64,000 nt of DNA. Origin: Fasciola hepatica (taxonomy: Eukaryota > Platyhelminthes > Trematoda > Plagiorchiida > Fasciolidae). Shown one piece after another: positions 34,601 to 46,666 of the stretch. Numbering within the stretch: position 1 is the first letter of the stretch; every line of letters begins with the position of its first letter. Under the pieces are notes generated by a model. That model made no database searches, was not told where the DNA came from, and saw only the letters and a list, made by a program, of their open reading frames with translations. A program made the translations under genes and the position numbers. The stretch covers positions 12,942,001 through 13,006,000 of the forward strand of contig CANUEZ040000061.1 in NCBI GenBank assembly GCA_948099385.1. The letters are read 5' to 3'.

Positions 34601-36480
34601 AATAAGTTGGAGGTTTGAATGCTTCAAGTTGCCTTTCGGAGAAAATCATCTCGATTTTCTTTTGTCGATTTGCCTCGCTTCCCCAGTCCCCTCGAGTTCT
34701 CGGGGGAAGACCTCCCGTTGTACCATCTCGAATAGATCGTGTTCTGCGGCTCGTTATAGATCGGGGCTTATCGGACCCAGTCGTACACGGCTGGAGGGAT
34801 GGATCTCCTTCATGAATAGCAAATATCTCTTGAGCGTGGCCAACCAAACTAATAACCGAAGCGTCTTCATCAAGGAGGAAAACCTGACCAACCATGGCAA
34901 AATGGATGTCGATTCGGTGACTCTCGCCGTCATCGTTGCACCTTTGATCTACATTTCCAAATAAAGGGGGGGCTCCAGTCCGTACATGGACCGGCCTTGT
35001 TGGCGCATTTGCAGCAACTTCGATCCTCCCGTCCACGTGTCAAGTTGCCGGAATGTAATCGCACCTGAGGAGCACAGATCGGCTGGGTTATCGCCGGACT
35101 TGACGTGTTTCCACAGGTTGATAGAATTTTCGAAGTGGATGATCGTGAGCCGATTAGCAACGAAAGTACTAAAACGGCTCCTGACGTTGCTTATGTAGTG
35201 CAGTACTATCGTCTAGTCCGTCAAAAAACTAGCTGATCAAATACAGAAGTCGAAACATCCCTTTACCGCCTGCATTGCCCTCACTGGTAACACTACTGGG
35301 CTGAGCTTGGGGCGTGGGATTGAAACCGACTTCACTGGGGCAACTCGGGCTTTTGCGAACAGGCTCTTTGTAGCTCATTGTCCATCCCCTGTACACCATC
35401 TTCCATACACCATGGCCCTGTACCCGACTTCGGACGCTTCGGAAGGGGCGTGCAGCTCTCCCGTCTGTGTTGTATGACCGGAGGGCAATCACCGTGGAAT
35501 CCCTATGCCTCCTAGTTTCTTTAAAGTGATCACAAATTCTCATTCCAGCGGGCCTTCCCGGTCCAATGGCTGGCCCCAATCGACTTCCCTTCGACAAAGC
35601 CCCTACAGCAGGATCTTTCCGGGTAACAGCCAGGGATAGACAAAACCAAGCGTATCGAACAAACTCGAGACAGCAGATAGTATACCACCACCAGTTACTG
35701 CTTGCCCGGGAAAGCTTAGCCTGAAAACAAAGTCGTCCGTTTCTGCATTCCATGTTATTCTTACCGTGCGTTCGGTAGGGAGTGGAGAACCGCCCAGGTC
35801 TCGAACTCTTCCGGCTCTCTCTTGGCATGGAAAGACTTCGAACAATTCTGATGCGTTCGGCATCCGTTTCGTGAGACGGGAGCAGCCCTCTAGCAATCTT
35901 GTTAGGCACTGAGTTGCGCCCAAGCCCATCAACATCATCGGAAGACCCAAGATAGACGTCGACATAGAATTTTCTGCTGACGCTATCTAATACTGACCGA
36001 TGGACCACAGCTCCATGCCTATTCACTGTTTCTCGAAGGGCGTAGTTGGCATAAAACGGCGGCGATATCTTTCAGCAGGGGTGGACTCTCATTCTGTAAT
36101 TTGCCGCCAATTATTTCAGGTTGTTCCCTCCCCACTATAGGAATCGCAACGCCTCTCGCCCCTCTATCGGTATTTTCACCTGAAGAAACAATACCATGAC
36201 ATCGGCTGACAAGGCCACTCTGCCTACCCGGAAATGACGCAAGACTTCAATCAACGGCGTGGTCCATTCGGGCCCCTGTAGCAAAAGGTCATTTAAGGAC
36301 TTGTCTTGGAAGTCGGCCGCGCAACCGAAGACCACCCGCAGCCTTTCGGGTTTTTTGGAATGAAGAACCGGGTTTCCAGAGATCCTGATCTTGATTGAAG
36401 CTTTGTTTCAATGGCATTGGTATTTGAAGAGCATAAATTCTGTTATCAACCAAAGGGTCGGCTTCTGCGCGTCACGGGAG
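34601..36480 (-). pseudogene. Element B: RT, connecting region and RNase H, decayed
   Basis: Right to left: RT start with ERLRVVFGCAADFQDKSLND and LLLQGPEWTTPLIEVL (36.13-36.36 kb), VALSADVMVLFLQVKIP, and the palm at about 35.96 kb read as FYVDVYLGSSDDVDG, where the second catalytic Asp is Val. A connecting region at 35.6-35.97 kb holds VRITWNAETDDFVFRL and GGILSAVSSLFDTLGFVY, the region listed as peptidase A17/DUF1759-type in BEL polyproteins. RNase H and linker follow (34.9-35.16 kb) with NPADLCSSGAITF read in one frame. Frameshifts and stops occur between blocks. Confidence 0.82.
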
Positions 36481-38514
36481 GGGGACCTGGAACTGGTTTC
36501 TAAGGCCCCTGGTTCCTCGTGGCACTGTCTGCAGAGCGAAGCTGTCCTCCTGAGACTATGACGGTCTTGTGTTCCCGGTATCATGAGACTCCTTTTCGCG
36601 TAGGTGTTGCCGTTGGTACTCTGCCTGGTCCGTTTCTGTTGACACGTAATATATGGAGCCTTTTCCCCCGGCTGGACCGTAAAGTATCCATCCTAATGTT
36701 GTGCGTACGGCATGGGGTGTGTGATGGTTGCCCACTCTCTGGTCCAGCACCCGGTGTGCTTCTGGCGTGTCGCAGCCGGTGAGAAGATCCACTACGGCGT
36801 TTGCATCTTTCAAGTGGGGTCATTTAGTTAAAATTGTGTTCACTGACCTTGGTGCCCGCATAGGGGGATCGGCCAATGTAGATCCTCGGCTGATTCGACT
36901 TGAGATGAGCTGTGACCCCTACAGCCTCACGGTTAATACTTGTGTTCCACCCACAGTGCTCACCTCCAACGACCTCTTGCTTTTAGCGAGCCGGTGTTTA
37001 TCGGCAAACCGCTTCTTCACAAGGTTCGCGTCTGATCCGCTGTCGAGGAAATCCAACGCTTTGGTCAACCCATTCGGATCCATCACTCCTACGGCAACTA
37101 CTCCCAACCGTATTGGAGCATTGGCAGACCGTGATGTTGTGCAAATCTCACCGAGATTTGCTTTCGCCTCTGGTGCAGTTTCTTTCGCCTGGTGTAGCAG
37201 TAGTTGGTGTTTGCTCAGACAACATTCGTGACCACATCTGGTTCTTGTTCGGCAAGCTGCAGCCTGGCTTGAGGTGTTGATGCAGATAAAACACGGTCCT
37301 GTCATCCACGCCATTCCCCAACGTTCGTTTACTGCGGCTTCGATGAACTTCGGACACTCTGGTAACTCATGGCTGGCGTCGCAGGGCCTGCAGCTTGGAT
37401 GAGCTATGGCCTTGCGTGAAAGGGAGTGCGAGTTCGTCCGAGGATGACGCTTCGAGCGTCCCCATGTAGCGTTTTGAGCTTGGCTGGAGCCAGGTCTATT
37501 TGCCCGGTTGCCATCACGGATGGGTCGATCAAATCTACTGTCGGCCATCCTGGTTTTCCTCTCTAGGTATTCGGTCAGCTCCTCGAAGTCGGCCTCATGG
37601 TCGCTTCTGCTTGTGCGTTCCGCTTCTTTCGCCCACCAACATTGTAGCTCAGGAGAGAAGCAGTGGACTATACCCTCTAATGCATGCATTGCGTCGAGAT
37701 CAGCCCGGTACCCTAAACGATCGAGGACTATCGAACAGTTCTGCATCCTGCTTACTAGGTCGGCCGTTTCATAGACGTCGCCCTTTGTTTTTGGCCTCTG
37801 ACATCACGCCTTCTATTGGATTACGAGCTACTTTGAATGGCTGGCCGGGGAGATCCTTCAAAATCTCCCTTGGCCGTGAGTAGCCTTGTTCCGGGTCGAG
37901 CGTTGTACACCATTCATAACTTCTCTGTCTGGGACCCAGAAATAATGGGTCAAAGGAAGTAGCCTTTGTCTGGTGTCGGCTACGTTACCTTTGACGAAAG
38001 GTCAGAATTGTCTGATTGAATGGTGATAGTGATCAGACCGTCCAGCGAAAACTACTAGCTCCACTCTCGAGAAGTCGATCGCTGGTCGTGTTGGCTTCTT
38101 AGGTTCGACGGCCGATGTAGTGTTTTCCAAATCTATTTGCCCTGATCTGTTGGATAGATCGTTGTCGCTAGCTTTTCGCTCATGCTCATTCCGTCTATGC
38201 ATTCCTTCTTCCTCATGGGCCTGCTGTCTAGCTGATAGTTGCTGTTCTAGGTCCAATATCCTCAACTTTATTAAATAAAAATTCTTTGCAGTAGGCAGCA
38301 CACTCAGCATTGCATGAACTAGCACTGACAAGGCTAGGTGATCTAATATCGGCTGTGGAGTCAAAAGTACCCGAAACCTCGGCAGTGACATGCCGCATTA
38401 ACTCCTATCCCGAATCCAGTTGTTTCGATGTTCTTCTGGGCATGTTGCGTGTTTTCTCGTTCAAAATTGATAGTTAGGTATTGTAACACGCGTTGGAGCA
38501 GTACACAGCCAAGG
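36481..38514 (-). pseudogene. Element B: leader, gag and protease
   Basis: Gag starts near 38,391 with a charged helix-forming part (LRILDLEQQLSARQQAHEEE) and RPAIDFSRVELVVFAGR. A second open stretch (37,746-36,919) holds the gag middle with DLDAMHALEGIV, two zinc-knuckle-like Cys/His clusters (PCDASHELPECPKF; CFICINTSSQAAAC and a CGHECC part) and an aspartic protease with FLDSGSDANLVKKRFAD and TVGGTQVLTVRL. Protease then continues in other frames to about 36.55 kb (HRVLDQRVGNHHTPHAV, LGWILYGPAGG). The leader runs to 38,514 and ends with a coding-strand TTGG at 38,509-38,512, a candidate primer-binding site. Immediately outside it, where the 5' LTR should begin, is the copied RT of element C. 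Confidence 0.8.
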
Positions 38515-39700
38515 AGGGACCTGGGAATCTGTTAACATAGGAATGGTTCACTGCTCTTCCTAATAGATTGCTGTTGTCATGAAGACCCTTGAGGGCTTCG
38601 CAAAGTACAAAGTTAGCGCAGAAAGGCGATAAAACTGTCCATACTGGATGAAATGTCAGTCTGTATTCTTCCAGTACCTGGCCCATGTTGTCTTTGGTCC
38701 ACCAGAAATGAAGACAGACCTCTCTATCTTTAGAGACATCTTAACTGGTGGAAACATTTCACGATTATCCACAGAGGCGGCTAACTTTCTTGGCAGAAAA
38801 AAGCGTAGGGCCTTGATCAGCGGCTTCTTTCAATCTGGGCCCTTTGGTAAGTGGCGTTTATGGGACACCCTGACATTTCGCAGCACAATCGAAGATCACT
38901 CTGAACTTCTTCGGTCTCTTTGGGTTTAAGACCGGGCGACGGATTATGTACCACATCAAACTTGAGTCAGTTACGACCGCATATGATCCTTCTACATAAA
39001 ACGAAGTCCATGTTACTTATAATGGCTCACATATATTCTACTCCCAATTGCGGTCCTCGAGTGAGCTTGTTTTCAAGGAAGAATCATATATGGGTCAAAT
39101 TCTTAGCTGCTCTGCATTGGTTTTTGGGTGGGTCCTCAGGACATGCGAACCTTGAAGCGGTCGATAAAACTTTTGGCATTCGCGGCTATCTACTTCAGAG
39201 CTAATATACCTTCTCGTGATAGGGCATCTCTGCCAACGGCCAAGTCGGCAAACTCGGCTTCACAAGGTGTGATAGGGTGCCCCTTATATGTCAGCCTTCT
39301 CCACAGAAGTGCAGTTGATTTAGACCCGTCCGCCGTAACTCGATGTTTAGCAATATAAAGCCAAATTCGAAACGGATCCAAAATTTAAACGCGATTGATC
39401 CGTATATCTGCCATACTAGAATAATAAATGAACCATAACATATGACATATACGAACCTCAATCATGCGATCACACGGACGCAGAAAACGGGAGCCAAGCC
39501 GCGGAGTGCGAGAGACAAGCACGTGCGTCACTCAGGTCTAAAACAGAATGTAACAGAGTAGAGCGTTGGACGCGAAAAGACAAAGGCTGGTTCATAAAAC
39601 AGAGTGCATAAAACACGCAAATAATGTACGTGAGCGAGTGGTACCAAGGACACGAAATTGTAGTGTTTTCGGGTGGTTTTCCACGACCGGTCATTACACT
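38515..39700. repeat. 1186-bp direct duplication, right copy
   Basis: Copy of 31493-32678, about 99% identical by eye. The RT part (38,515-39,343) is truncated at its left edge, where it joins the leader of element B, and its frames carry the same lesions as the left copy, so copying happened after the RT had decayed. The LTR part (39,344-39,700) serves as the 5' LTR position of element B. Confidence 0.92.
39344..39700 (-). repeat. 5'-side LTR of element B
   Basis: Right-hand copy of the BEL LTR at 32,322-32,678, ending GGTCATTACA. It is separated from the B leader by 829 bp of foreign RT sequence. The outer edge joins protease sequence of element C directly. Confidence 0.78.
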
Positions 39701-41040
39701 GTCTCTTACTTTTGTGTAGCCATATGAGGTCCGACTAAGCACCGTGCTCACGGCACAGGAAGCTTTGCCGTTTCCTATTCCTTGGCCCAGGACCCGCTGT
39801 GCTCCTAGGATCTCAAAACCGATCAACAGATTTGTTTCAATATTCTGCCACTCTCCGAAGTTGACCCCGTCCATGTGCAGCAGCTGACTGAAAACTGACA
39901 GCACCGAATTAGGTGCCGTCATCGGTAGACCTTTATTAATGAATGCTTCTTGACCGTCAGCCCTGTAGCTGTTGACAATTGAAGCGAGCCTAGGTGCCTT
40001 TTGGTTGAGTGAGCCACCTGTGTACCACCTGCTATGCTCGCTGCTGCGGGCGATTTGTCTCCTCGGATTTCATACCCCTCTTCAACTTCCCTCCTCATCA
40101 AAGTGATATCTGAGCCGCTATCTAGGTGAATAAATGCTTTTATTGCCCCAAAAGTGGTTTCTACGCCGACTGCTACTCTCTCAGGTGAATGGGCCTGTCG
40201 GTAACGAGGGAATCTGAGCTTGGTTCAGGGGTTTCCTTGGCATGCAACTTCCTGGCTTTGTGCAGTAAGTAATGGTGCTTTCCGTGGCACTCATCTTGAC
40301 CTGAACTTACTCACACCCGACACACCACTATTAGATGGTAATCTTTGGGGCAATGAAAACACGCATGGAAGCTCTTAGCCGTTTCCTAGCGTCCGTCGAC
40401 CCCTAAGTTCCAGAAGCATGGACACTGTCCTAGGCGGCCTAGTGTAATGCAAACTTTACTTATCGGCGAGTTTCCCCCTTGGCGGAATAAAGCTCGCGTG
40501 TCTGCTTATATCTGAACCTCAACCCCCCTCCTGGGATCCCTAGTCCAGCTTTGTTGTGTCCTAGACTCGGGTAGCCCGCTGGCTTTACGCGAAAGTTGAC
40601 TGGAAAGGCTAATTTCTGTTCGGGCTCGACCGCCAATAAACTCCATCGGGTCCTTTAACGCGGTCTGTCTCCCAAACCTGCTGGTCCTCTCGGCTTCCCC
40701 GGCCCACGCAATCTGTCGTTCTGTTGGTACCTTGCTCGCGTTAGCTTCTAATGTGTGTAGTGCATTCAGGCCCAGAATATACTCTAGGTGGGTCACAGAG
40801 GTGCTGCAGTTTTACCTCTCAGTCGCCAGGTTTATTGAGGAGCTAGGCTCGCCTTTGGAAAGCTTCGCCTCTGATGGTACCCCACCCATCAAAATCTGAG
40901 TGACCTTAAAAGGTTGTCCAAACAGGTCCTTCAAAATTCGTCGTGTTTGCTTGAAGCCCTCTTCGGGACAAAACTTCGAGCACCCGTCGATCTCTTCCCT
41001 GTCCCTTCCAGAACAGCAACGCAGCAGATACAAGAATCAG
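39701..41040 (-). pseudogene. Element C: gag and protease, truncated by element B
   Basis: Gag pieces lie at 40,506-41,033: GFKQTRRILKDLFGQPFKV (compare GYKRARVILEDLFEQTHEV in element D), LEYILGLNALHTLEANAS and a charged stretch. The protease (39,919-40,150) reads HLDSGSDITLMRREVEE with the catalytic DSG, then SIAGGTQVAHSTKRHLGSL. It continues into NIETNLLIGFEILGAQRVLG and SRTSYGYTKVRDS before the sequence is cut at 39,700 by element B. Stops separate the blocks. Confidence 0.78.
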
Positions 41041-41565
41041 TTTCCTAGATTGTGTATTCTACTTCCCACAAGTTGATCTTATTGTTTGATGAGTCCACGA
41101 ATCTGTTCCGTGCTCCAATCGAAAGCTAACAGTTCCAATTTGGATAGGCCCATTGTGTGAGATCTGCTGGCACAAATCTACTTCAACGGCAACATGAAGT
41201 TGCCAAGCCGAATGGCCTCATTCTTTTTGATTTCCCGAACCACTCCTCATTCTCGTTTCCGGACTGCCATTCCTGGCTGGCATCTTCCTTATCTAGCATA
41301 CGCTGACGTTTTAAACCCATTATTCTCAGTCTATATAGGTACGTTCAAATTCAACAACACTGGTTGAAACACATGAAGTTGCACCGACGGGACTTGTAGG
41401 CCCAATAATAATTAACTATTCAGTACCACCTGAGAAATCCCCAGGGACTTGGTCAGTTACTTTCTGTCCAGCTTCGGCCTGCTTTGGTCCTCTGGTTGGC
41501 ATTTTCGATCAGTTTTATTCGTGAGGATTTTAAGTGAGACTCCCTGTCTTTATCCCATTTCTGAG

Positions 41566-41700
41566 CAACGCGTAACCAAGCAAAGAACCCCAAAGTCGGT
41601 ACAAGATCAATTTGCAACTTCTGCGGCGCTAGATTAACAAATCGCACACGTGTGAGTTTTATATAATCCTCATCTGCAAGGCTTCAACCTGGTTGATCCG
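41566..41700 (-). repeat. 5' LTR fragment of element C
   Basis: Closely matches the piece at 27,418-27,531 and shares GAGCAACGCGTARCCAA with the C 3' LTR at 30,359. It lies about 0.5 kb upstream of gag on the coding strand, as a 5' LTR should. Its outer end could not be fixed; it may extend to about 41.9 kb. Confidence 0.6.
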
Positions 41701-41970
41701 CTGGAGGGGCAGTTTCGAGTAAGTTCAAATAATGGCATCAGCTGTTTCTAGTTGCAGCGGAGGCCTCGCTCCCAGTAACGTGCTCTCCAATTCGCTTAAC
41801 TGTTTTATGGACAACATTGAGACGTGTGTGGCTTTATTATTAACCTGGCCCTAGTTTTGTCCAGCGTGGAAAATCCGAATTCCTCTCCTAACCCACAGTC
41901 GAGGAGAGCGAAGTAGGTTCCCCCAGGCAGTCAATTCGATCGGAATTCTGGGTACCGACCAGTTCGACCA

Positions 41971-44530
41971 AGCAAGAGGTAGATGTTTGCAATTCTTGCG
42001 GTCAGAAACCTTCTCTTTCGAGGCGTATATTTCGTAGTGCGAAGTGCCTAACCTGTATTAAGGTGGGCCTTATTCGGCTACTACGCAGAGGTGAAAAGAT
42101 ATGCTTCACTGAGCCTCTGTCCGTAGATTGTCATTCACTTCCAGATTTTCAACCTCCCACCTTATCTGTCGTCTGTTCCGATGGTTCTCATCACATAACC
42201 CGTTCGTTCTTTGTCAGTCACTGTCTTCGGCTGCCGGAGCTATTGATTCATTTACCACTCAGAAGGTCTTCCAGATAGTTGACCCTCCACTTTAGCTCCA
42301 ACCCACATCCATTTCTTTCAGGCGCACTACTGGCTAAAAGTTGCATGTGCTTGTTTCACGAGAACGATCTCTTACCGATAAAAAGCAATACGTAAAAGCT
42401 TCCCTCTCTTTTCACTGATGCGAAAGCTTCCACCATTGGCTTGAACTGCAGGGGTCGTGTGTTTCGCCGAATTTTAGTCCGGTTTTCAAGAGCCCCTTAT
42501 ATGGCGCTTAACTTCTGATTGTTTCAAAGTTCCTGGTGGTATCAATGCGTACCCCCTGCATCTTGATGTGACCGGACCCCTTATAGCTAAAAGCCGCGTT
42601 AGTCCACTAGAAACTCTGAAGCCGGCAAGAACGGTAATGTAAGGTTTGGTCGGTAAAGGTGTACTGATACCAGTGAGTTCCTAGGAATGAACCACGCCGA
42701 TGAGGACTTCCTTAATACGCGACGGCAAAGCCGCACAACCCGTGGTGAATACTGTTTACCCTGAATGAGTTGCCAGAGAAGTCGGGTCGTGCCACTCTCA
42801 GACCCGAGGACGCACTTCCTTAGTTTCACGGTTCTAATTATCTTCTTAAAATTGATCAAAAGGACGTATTTTACAATATTCCACTTGACAAGCAATCCTG
42901 AGAACCATCCACCAGTGATATCCCTTTTGGTTTGTATCGGCAGAACTGTCTGCTTTTCAGTCTCAGCGTTTCCCTTGCTATTTTGCCAGGACACCAATAA
43001 CTCCCTGAGTTCTGACTTACGAGGTGTTTCATCTAACACAGATGATAATTCTGAAGAAGCTCCCACCGCAGTTGCGCATGACGCCCGTTAGCGTTAAATG
43101 TCGGGGAAACTTTCGAAACACAATGTAGCCATTGACCCTTATAAGTGTGTTTTCTCCCCTTCTGAGTTCACCTGTTTGAGTTACTTAATGCTCACGGTAT
43201 TCACCCTAGACCCAACCGTTCATCCCCGCTGCCTAGTGCACCCCCCTCCCGAGCCACCTGTTGAATTACTTTTTCTACTGGGTCCTCTCTAGGTTTTCTC
43301 CTGATTTTGCCACTAAAGTGCACCTTTGTTCGATCTTCTCTCCCTACAGAGGTTACAGTGGTCTTCAGAGCATGAACAACCCTCATGTGGTTTAATAACG
43401 GTCTTGTCAGCAAGAGCCGTACTTCGCACTTTTCCCTACATGCATTTTCGTCTGCCACTACGGAGGAGTCTCCCACGAGCATCGGCGCCATGATAGAGCA
43501 AGAGGGTCGTCCTGTTTCACGTATTTCTCGCAGACTCAGCGCCACTGAAAGCCGATGCTGATAAATGCATCTTGAGGTATTGGCTATCTATTGGGCCGTT
43601 ACTCGTCCGCACGGGTATTAGTTTTGCACTGTTTACACCATCGCTACAGAACACAATGCTCTAAATTTTATCCATAGTCCACAATGGTCCTTGGCTAGAC
43701 CAACAGTAGCCATGGTTCAGCGCTGGAGTCTGGCTTTGTCAGTGCACTCTTATGACATTTGACATCCCAAAGCACGACCCATCACACAGACAGGCATCTT
43801 ATCTGGCTGGGCCATTTCTGAGGAACCCGTTAGTGCTGACTGCTTAATTACACAGCTATCACCCGTTAGTTGGCCAGATCTAGTTCGCGAAACGAAGGAT
43901 TACTATCACGTCATCATATCCTGTGTTCGACTTGGATGGCCAGCAAATGTTCGACATCCATTTCCAGAGCCCTTTGAGCAATGCGAAGACATTTTGGGGA
44001 CGGCATATCGCCACATAAAGATAGAATCTTTATACTTCCCGCTTTGCAGGGTGGTAGTTTTGCTACTTTTTCACTCAGGACTCCTAGGCCGGTTTCCAGA
44101 AATGAACGACGATTTTGCTGTAATACTAAAGCCTTGTGTGATCGTGCACATAAACCACATGCGCAACCAACCAAGTGGGCGCAGTGGCCTGTTTCCGCAT
44201 AGCCTTGGCAACGAGTTTACGCTGATTGATGTGGTCCATCTCCAGGAAGGCACCATGCTTCGGTCATTGCAGGGTCTTACTCCCCGCTTCCAGTAGGTGT
44301 TGCTCACTACTTCTCCTGATGCTGACTTTGCGATTGCAGCTCCACCTAAAACGTTCGGTCGAGAGGGTTTTCTCTGTGAAATGTTTGCCGACATCGTGAG
44401 GTTTTTTGCGGAGATGGCTGACCTGCTGAAACCCTCGGGTAGTCACCATGTGCTAGCTTGGTCTCGACACCTACAAATTAACCGAGAAGCTGTAAAATTT
44501 GTTCCCAACTTGAAGAGCACGTGAGTTTGA
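41971..44530 (+). mobile_element. Ty3/Gypsy (K02A2.6/Mag-like) retrotransposon relic
   Basis: Plus strand. A gag zinc knuckle pair opens it (about 41,975-42,060: CNSCGQ then CLTCIKVG). RT is seen near 42.65-43.2 kb: GVLIPVSS, a palm with NTDDNSEEAP in place of the usual Tyr-x-Asp-Asp box, then LSKHNVAIDPYKCVFSPSEF. RNase H (43.4-43.8 kb) has HLEVLAIYWAVTRPHGY, TEHNALNFIHSPQWSLARPT and MVQRWSLALSVHSYD. Integrase follows (43.86-44.5 kb) with HFHSGLLG-type zinc-binding text, CDRAHKPHAQPT and the core in broken frames. It is heavily mutated and lacks visible LTRs. Subfamily placement rests on the zinc knuckle and RNase H style. Confidence 0.82.
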
Positions 44531-46660
44531 CGAGTTCGATTGGAGTGTTGATTATTTTCCAAAGCAGAACAGGAACTACGCCCATTTGACGGCTGGATAG
44601 AGTTCATCCAAGCCGCTTAAGAACGGAAGATTGAGAACAAACTTGCTCAGTTTGGAACCAGCTGAGATTGTTTCCCATTAAAGAGATGAGCTGAGGCCTT
44701 CTCTTGGTGATGTTTTCAATCAAAAGGGGGAAATATTGTGTAAGGTTCTTGATTTGAACGATGATTCTGTACACCTTAGGCACTTAAACCAAGTTGCTTT
44801 TAACACACCTATTTCTGATGCTAATTTTGAATGTCCTCATTCCGGTGTTTTTAAGTCTGTTCCAGAAGGGAAATGATCCACTATATTTGATACCAATCCA
44901 ACAATGCAAGTGCGAAGGTGGTTAGGATTGCCCCACAAAAACTGCTGAACTATGGAAGACCGGAACTTCATTTAAGCGGTGGCGGGTGTGGTGATCATTG
45001 ATGATATCCCTCCTGTGATTTCAGTACATCCTGGAGTGTGAGTAAGTAACGACTAGGCAGAGTGCAACTTCGAAATGCTTTCCAGTTCAACGGAAGTTTT
45101 CATTCCTTCAGTACGCTCAGCTCGGGCCGAAGTGTTCACTACTTTCGTTGAGATATTACTAGCTCTCGAGCGCAAGCGTCAGTCACATTAGAATGACAAA
45201 CACAAAGCAATGTCAGCAAGAGTAATGTGGGAAAGAGTAGTGCAAAACCCGTTGAGGAAGTATGCAGAGGTAACTAATGGGAAATTTCAGCAATGTACTG
45301 AGCCCAAGTCGGCGTGGGGCTTCTTCAAATACTAGGGCTAAATAATGGTGTTCTGAGATGCCTTTATCAGAGAAAAAGGCTATAAAGCTGATGAAAGTGG
45401 GATAATAGAAAGGAACCATGTCAGCGGTGAAAAACTCTCCCAAAAATTCAAAAATGGGGCCCTCCAGCTGAGGTGGCATCAGGCTCACTAATTTAGTGCA
45501 CATGGCCAACGAGACGGATGGCATGCAGGCGACGTAGATAATCACGGTCACGAATCGAATGATGGTTCACTGGCAGTAAGAAAACCGAAACAATTGTACA
45601 AAGATGTTTATGCGAAATTGCAGATCAAAGTGCACAGAGTGAGAAACTATCAGAGAGGGCTCGCAAGGGCTTTCGTCATATTGTCGGTCGAACCAGGAAC
45701 AGCTTGGTTCGGAGTGATAAATAAATTTTATACATGAGGTGGGAATGAAGGTGATGATAGCCGGGAGTGAATGCGGTGTCACTGCAGTATAAACGGCGGA
45801 GGCCTACCATAAACCAGCTCACAATTGTGTGAACCAAACTGACAATTAACGCCGAAAAATACGCCAGTGTTAGCCTGCAACGGTCCAGCCAGTCAGCGAA
45901 ACAATGTGCTGTACGACGGGCGCATCTGCCCAAAATCAACTGTAATCCTGCATGGATGGCTCAGGCAGACCAGCGGGGAAAAAATCAGCAGAAAAACGCC
46001 GGCAACCAGCCAACAGAGATGAACTTATCAAGCCCTAGATTGGAAGGGTGCATTGGGGTCAATTCACGCTGGGAATGAACGCACAAACTGGTCTACTGCA
46101 GTCACCAGCTTATCCGTGGTATAAATAGTATGGGCCGTCACGTGTAAACGGCAATATATAAAGACGGAGAGGGCGCGTGCAAACACGAGTACCAGGCTGT
46201 TGGGGAATAAACATCAGTTTTCACCCCCTTTCTTACCCTAGCCAACCCGTAAATGTGGGCTTTGCCGAGCACACCCCTAGTAATAACAAAATCGCATCAA
46301 AAACTAGGCCAGTTTGTAGTCTTATCCGACCGTTGTTCACGTCCTCCGCAAATTTATTTTGCTCGCCCAAGCGTGACTTTGAGTGTACTTTCTACCCATG
46401 ATAGGTGCCTGTGACAGCCATCATCTGTTTTCAGCCTCCATTATTATAAGCTCAACCATCCAAAAAAATCAATATACCTCGAAATTCGGATCCTACTGGA
46501 CGCCAGCCCCAAACCAGCCGGCTTATTCGGGCTTCAAGAACTCTCCCTACCTCAGCACTGTGCCCCAACAAGATGAAGAAAAACACGAGGTCCCGGAATA
46601 TTCAGGATTCAGCCTCCTACTCATGAACTACCTCATGCTTGAGGGACTTCAAGGCTTCCG
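44531..46660. other. Unassigned, contains a dispersed repeat copy
   Basis: No coding motif recognised. The only structure I can support is the copy at about 45,010-45,175 of the repeat also found at 26.9-27.07 kb. The rest is purine-rich on the plus strand. Confidence 0.4.
45010..45175. repeat. Dispersed repeat, copy 2
   Basis: Aligns with 26,905-27,065 over about 165 bp at perhaps 60-65% identity: TGTGAGTAAGTAACGACTA, a TGCTTTCCAG block, and CTCTCGAGCGCAAG. The first block also resembles the tandem unit at 33.02 and 33.18 kb in the 3' part of element B, so the repeat may come from BEL 3' regions. Confidence 0.55.
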
Positions 46661-46666
46661 TCATAG

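Larger units (their letters stand above)
32322..39700 (-). mobile_element. BEL/Pao element B, nested in element C
   Basis: Minus-strand element with gag, protease, RT, RNase H and integrase in BEL/Pao order, LTRs at 32,322-32,678 and 39,344-39,700, a polypurine-like tract next to the left LTR (AGTGGGCGG) and a leader homologous to that of element I. Unusually, 829 bp copied from the RT of element C (38,515-39,343) lie between the right LTR and the leader. Coding regions contain many stops. It interrupts element C between protease and RT. Confidence 0.82.
30355..41700 (-). mobile_element. BEL/Pao element C, split by element B
   Basis: Right to left on the minus strand: LTR piece at about 41.57-41.69 kb, leader, gag (40.5-41.03 kb), protease (39.7-40.15 kb), then element B in between, then RT (31.27-32.32 kb), RNase H (about 30.65-30.98 kb) and a second LTR at 30.36-30.66 kb. 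The two halves are complementary: protease stops at the right edge of B and the region upstream of RT starts at its left edge. This is what nesting predicts. Both LTR pieces start with a shared GAGCAACGCGTARCCAA block (30,359 and 41,563). Confidence 0.75.

Noticed and set aside
43201..43545. Minus-strand frame of 114 residues in the Gypsy relic
   Set aside because: Antisense to recognisable plus-strand RNase H sequence.
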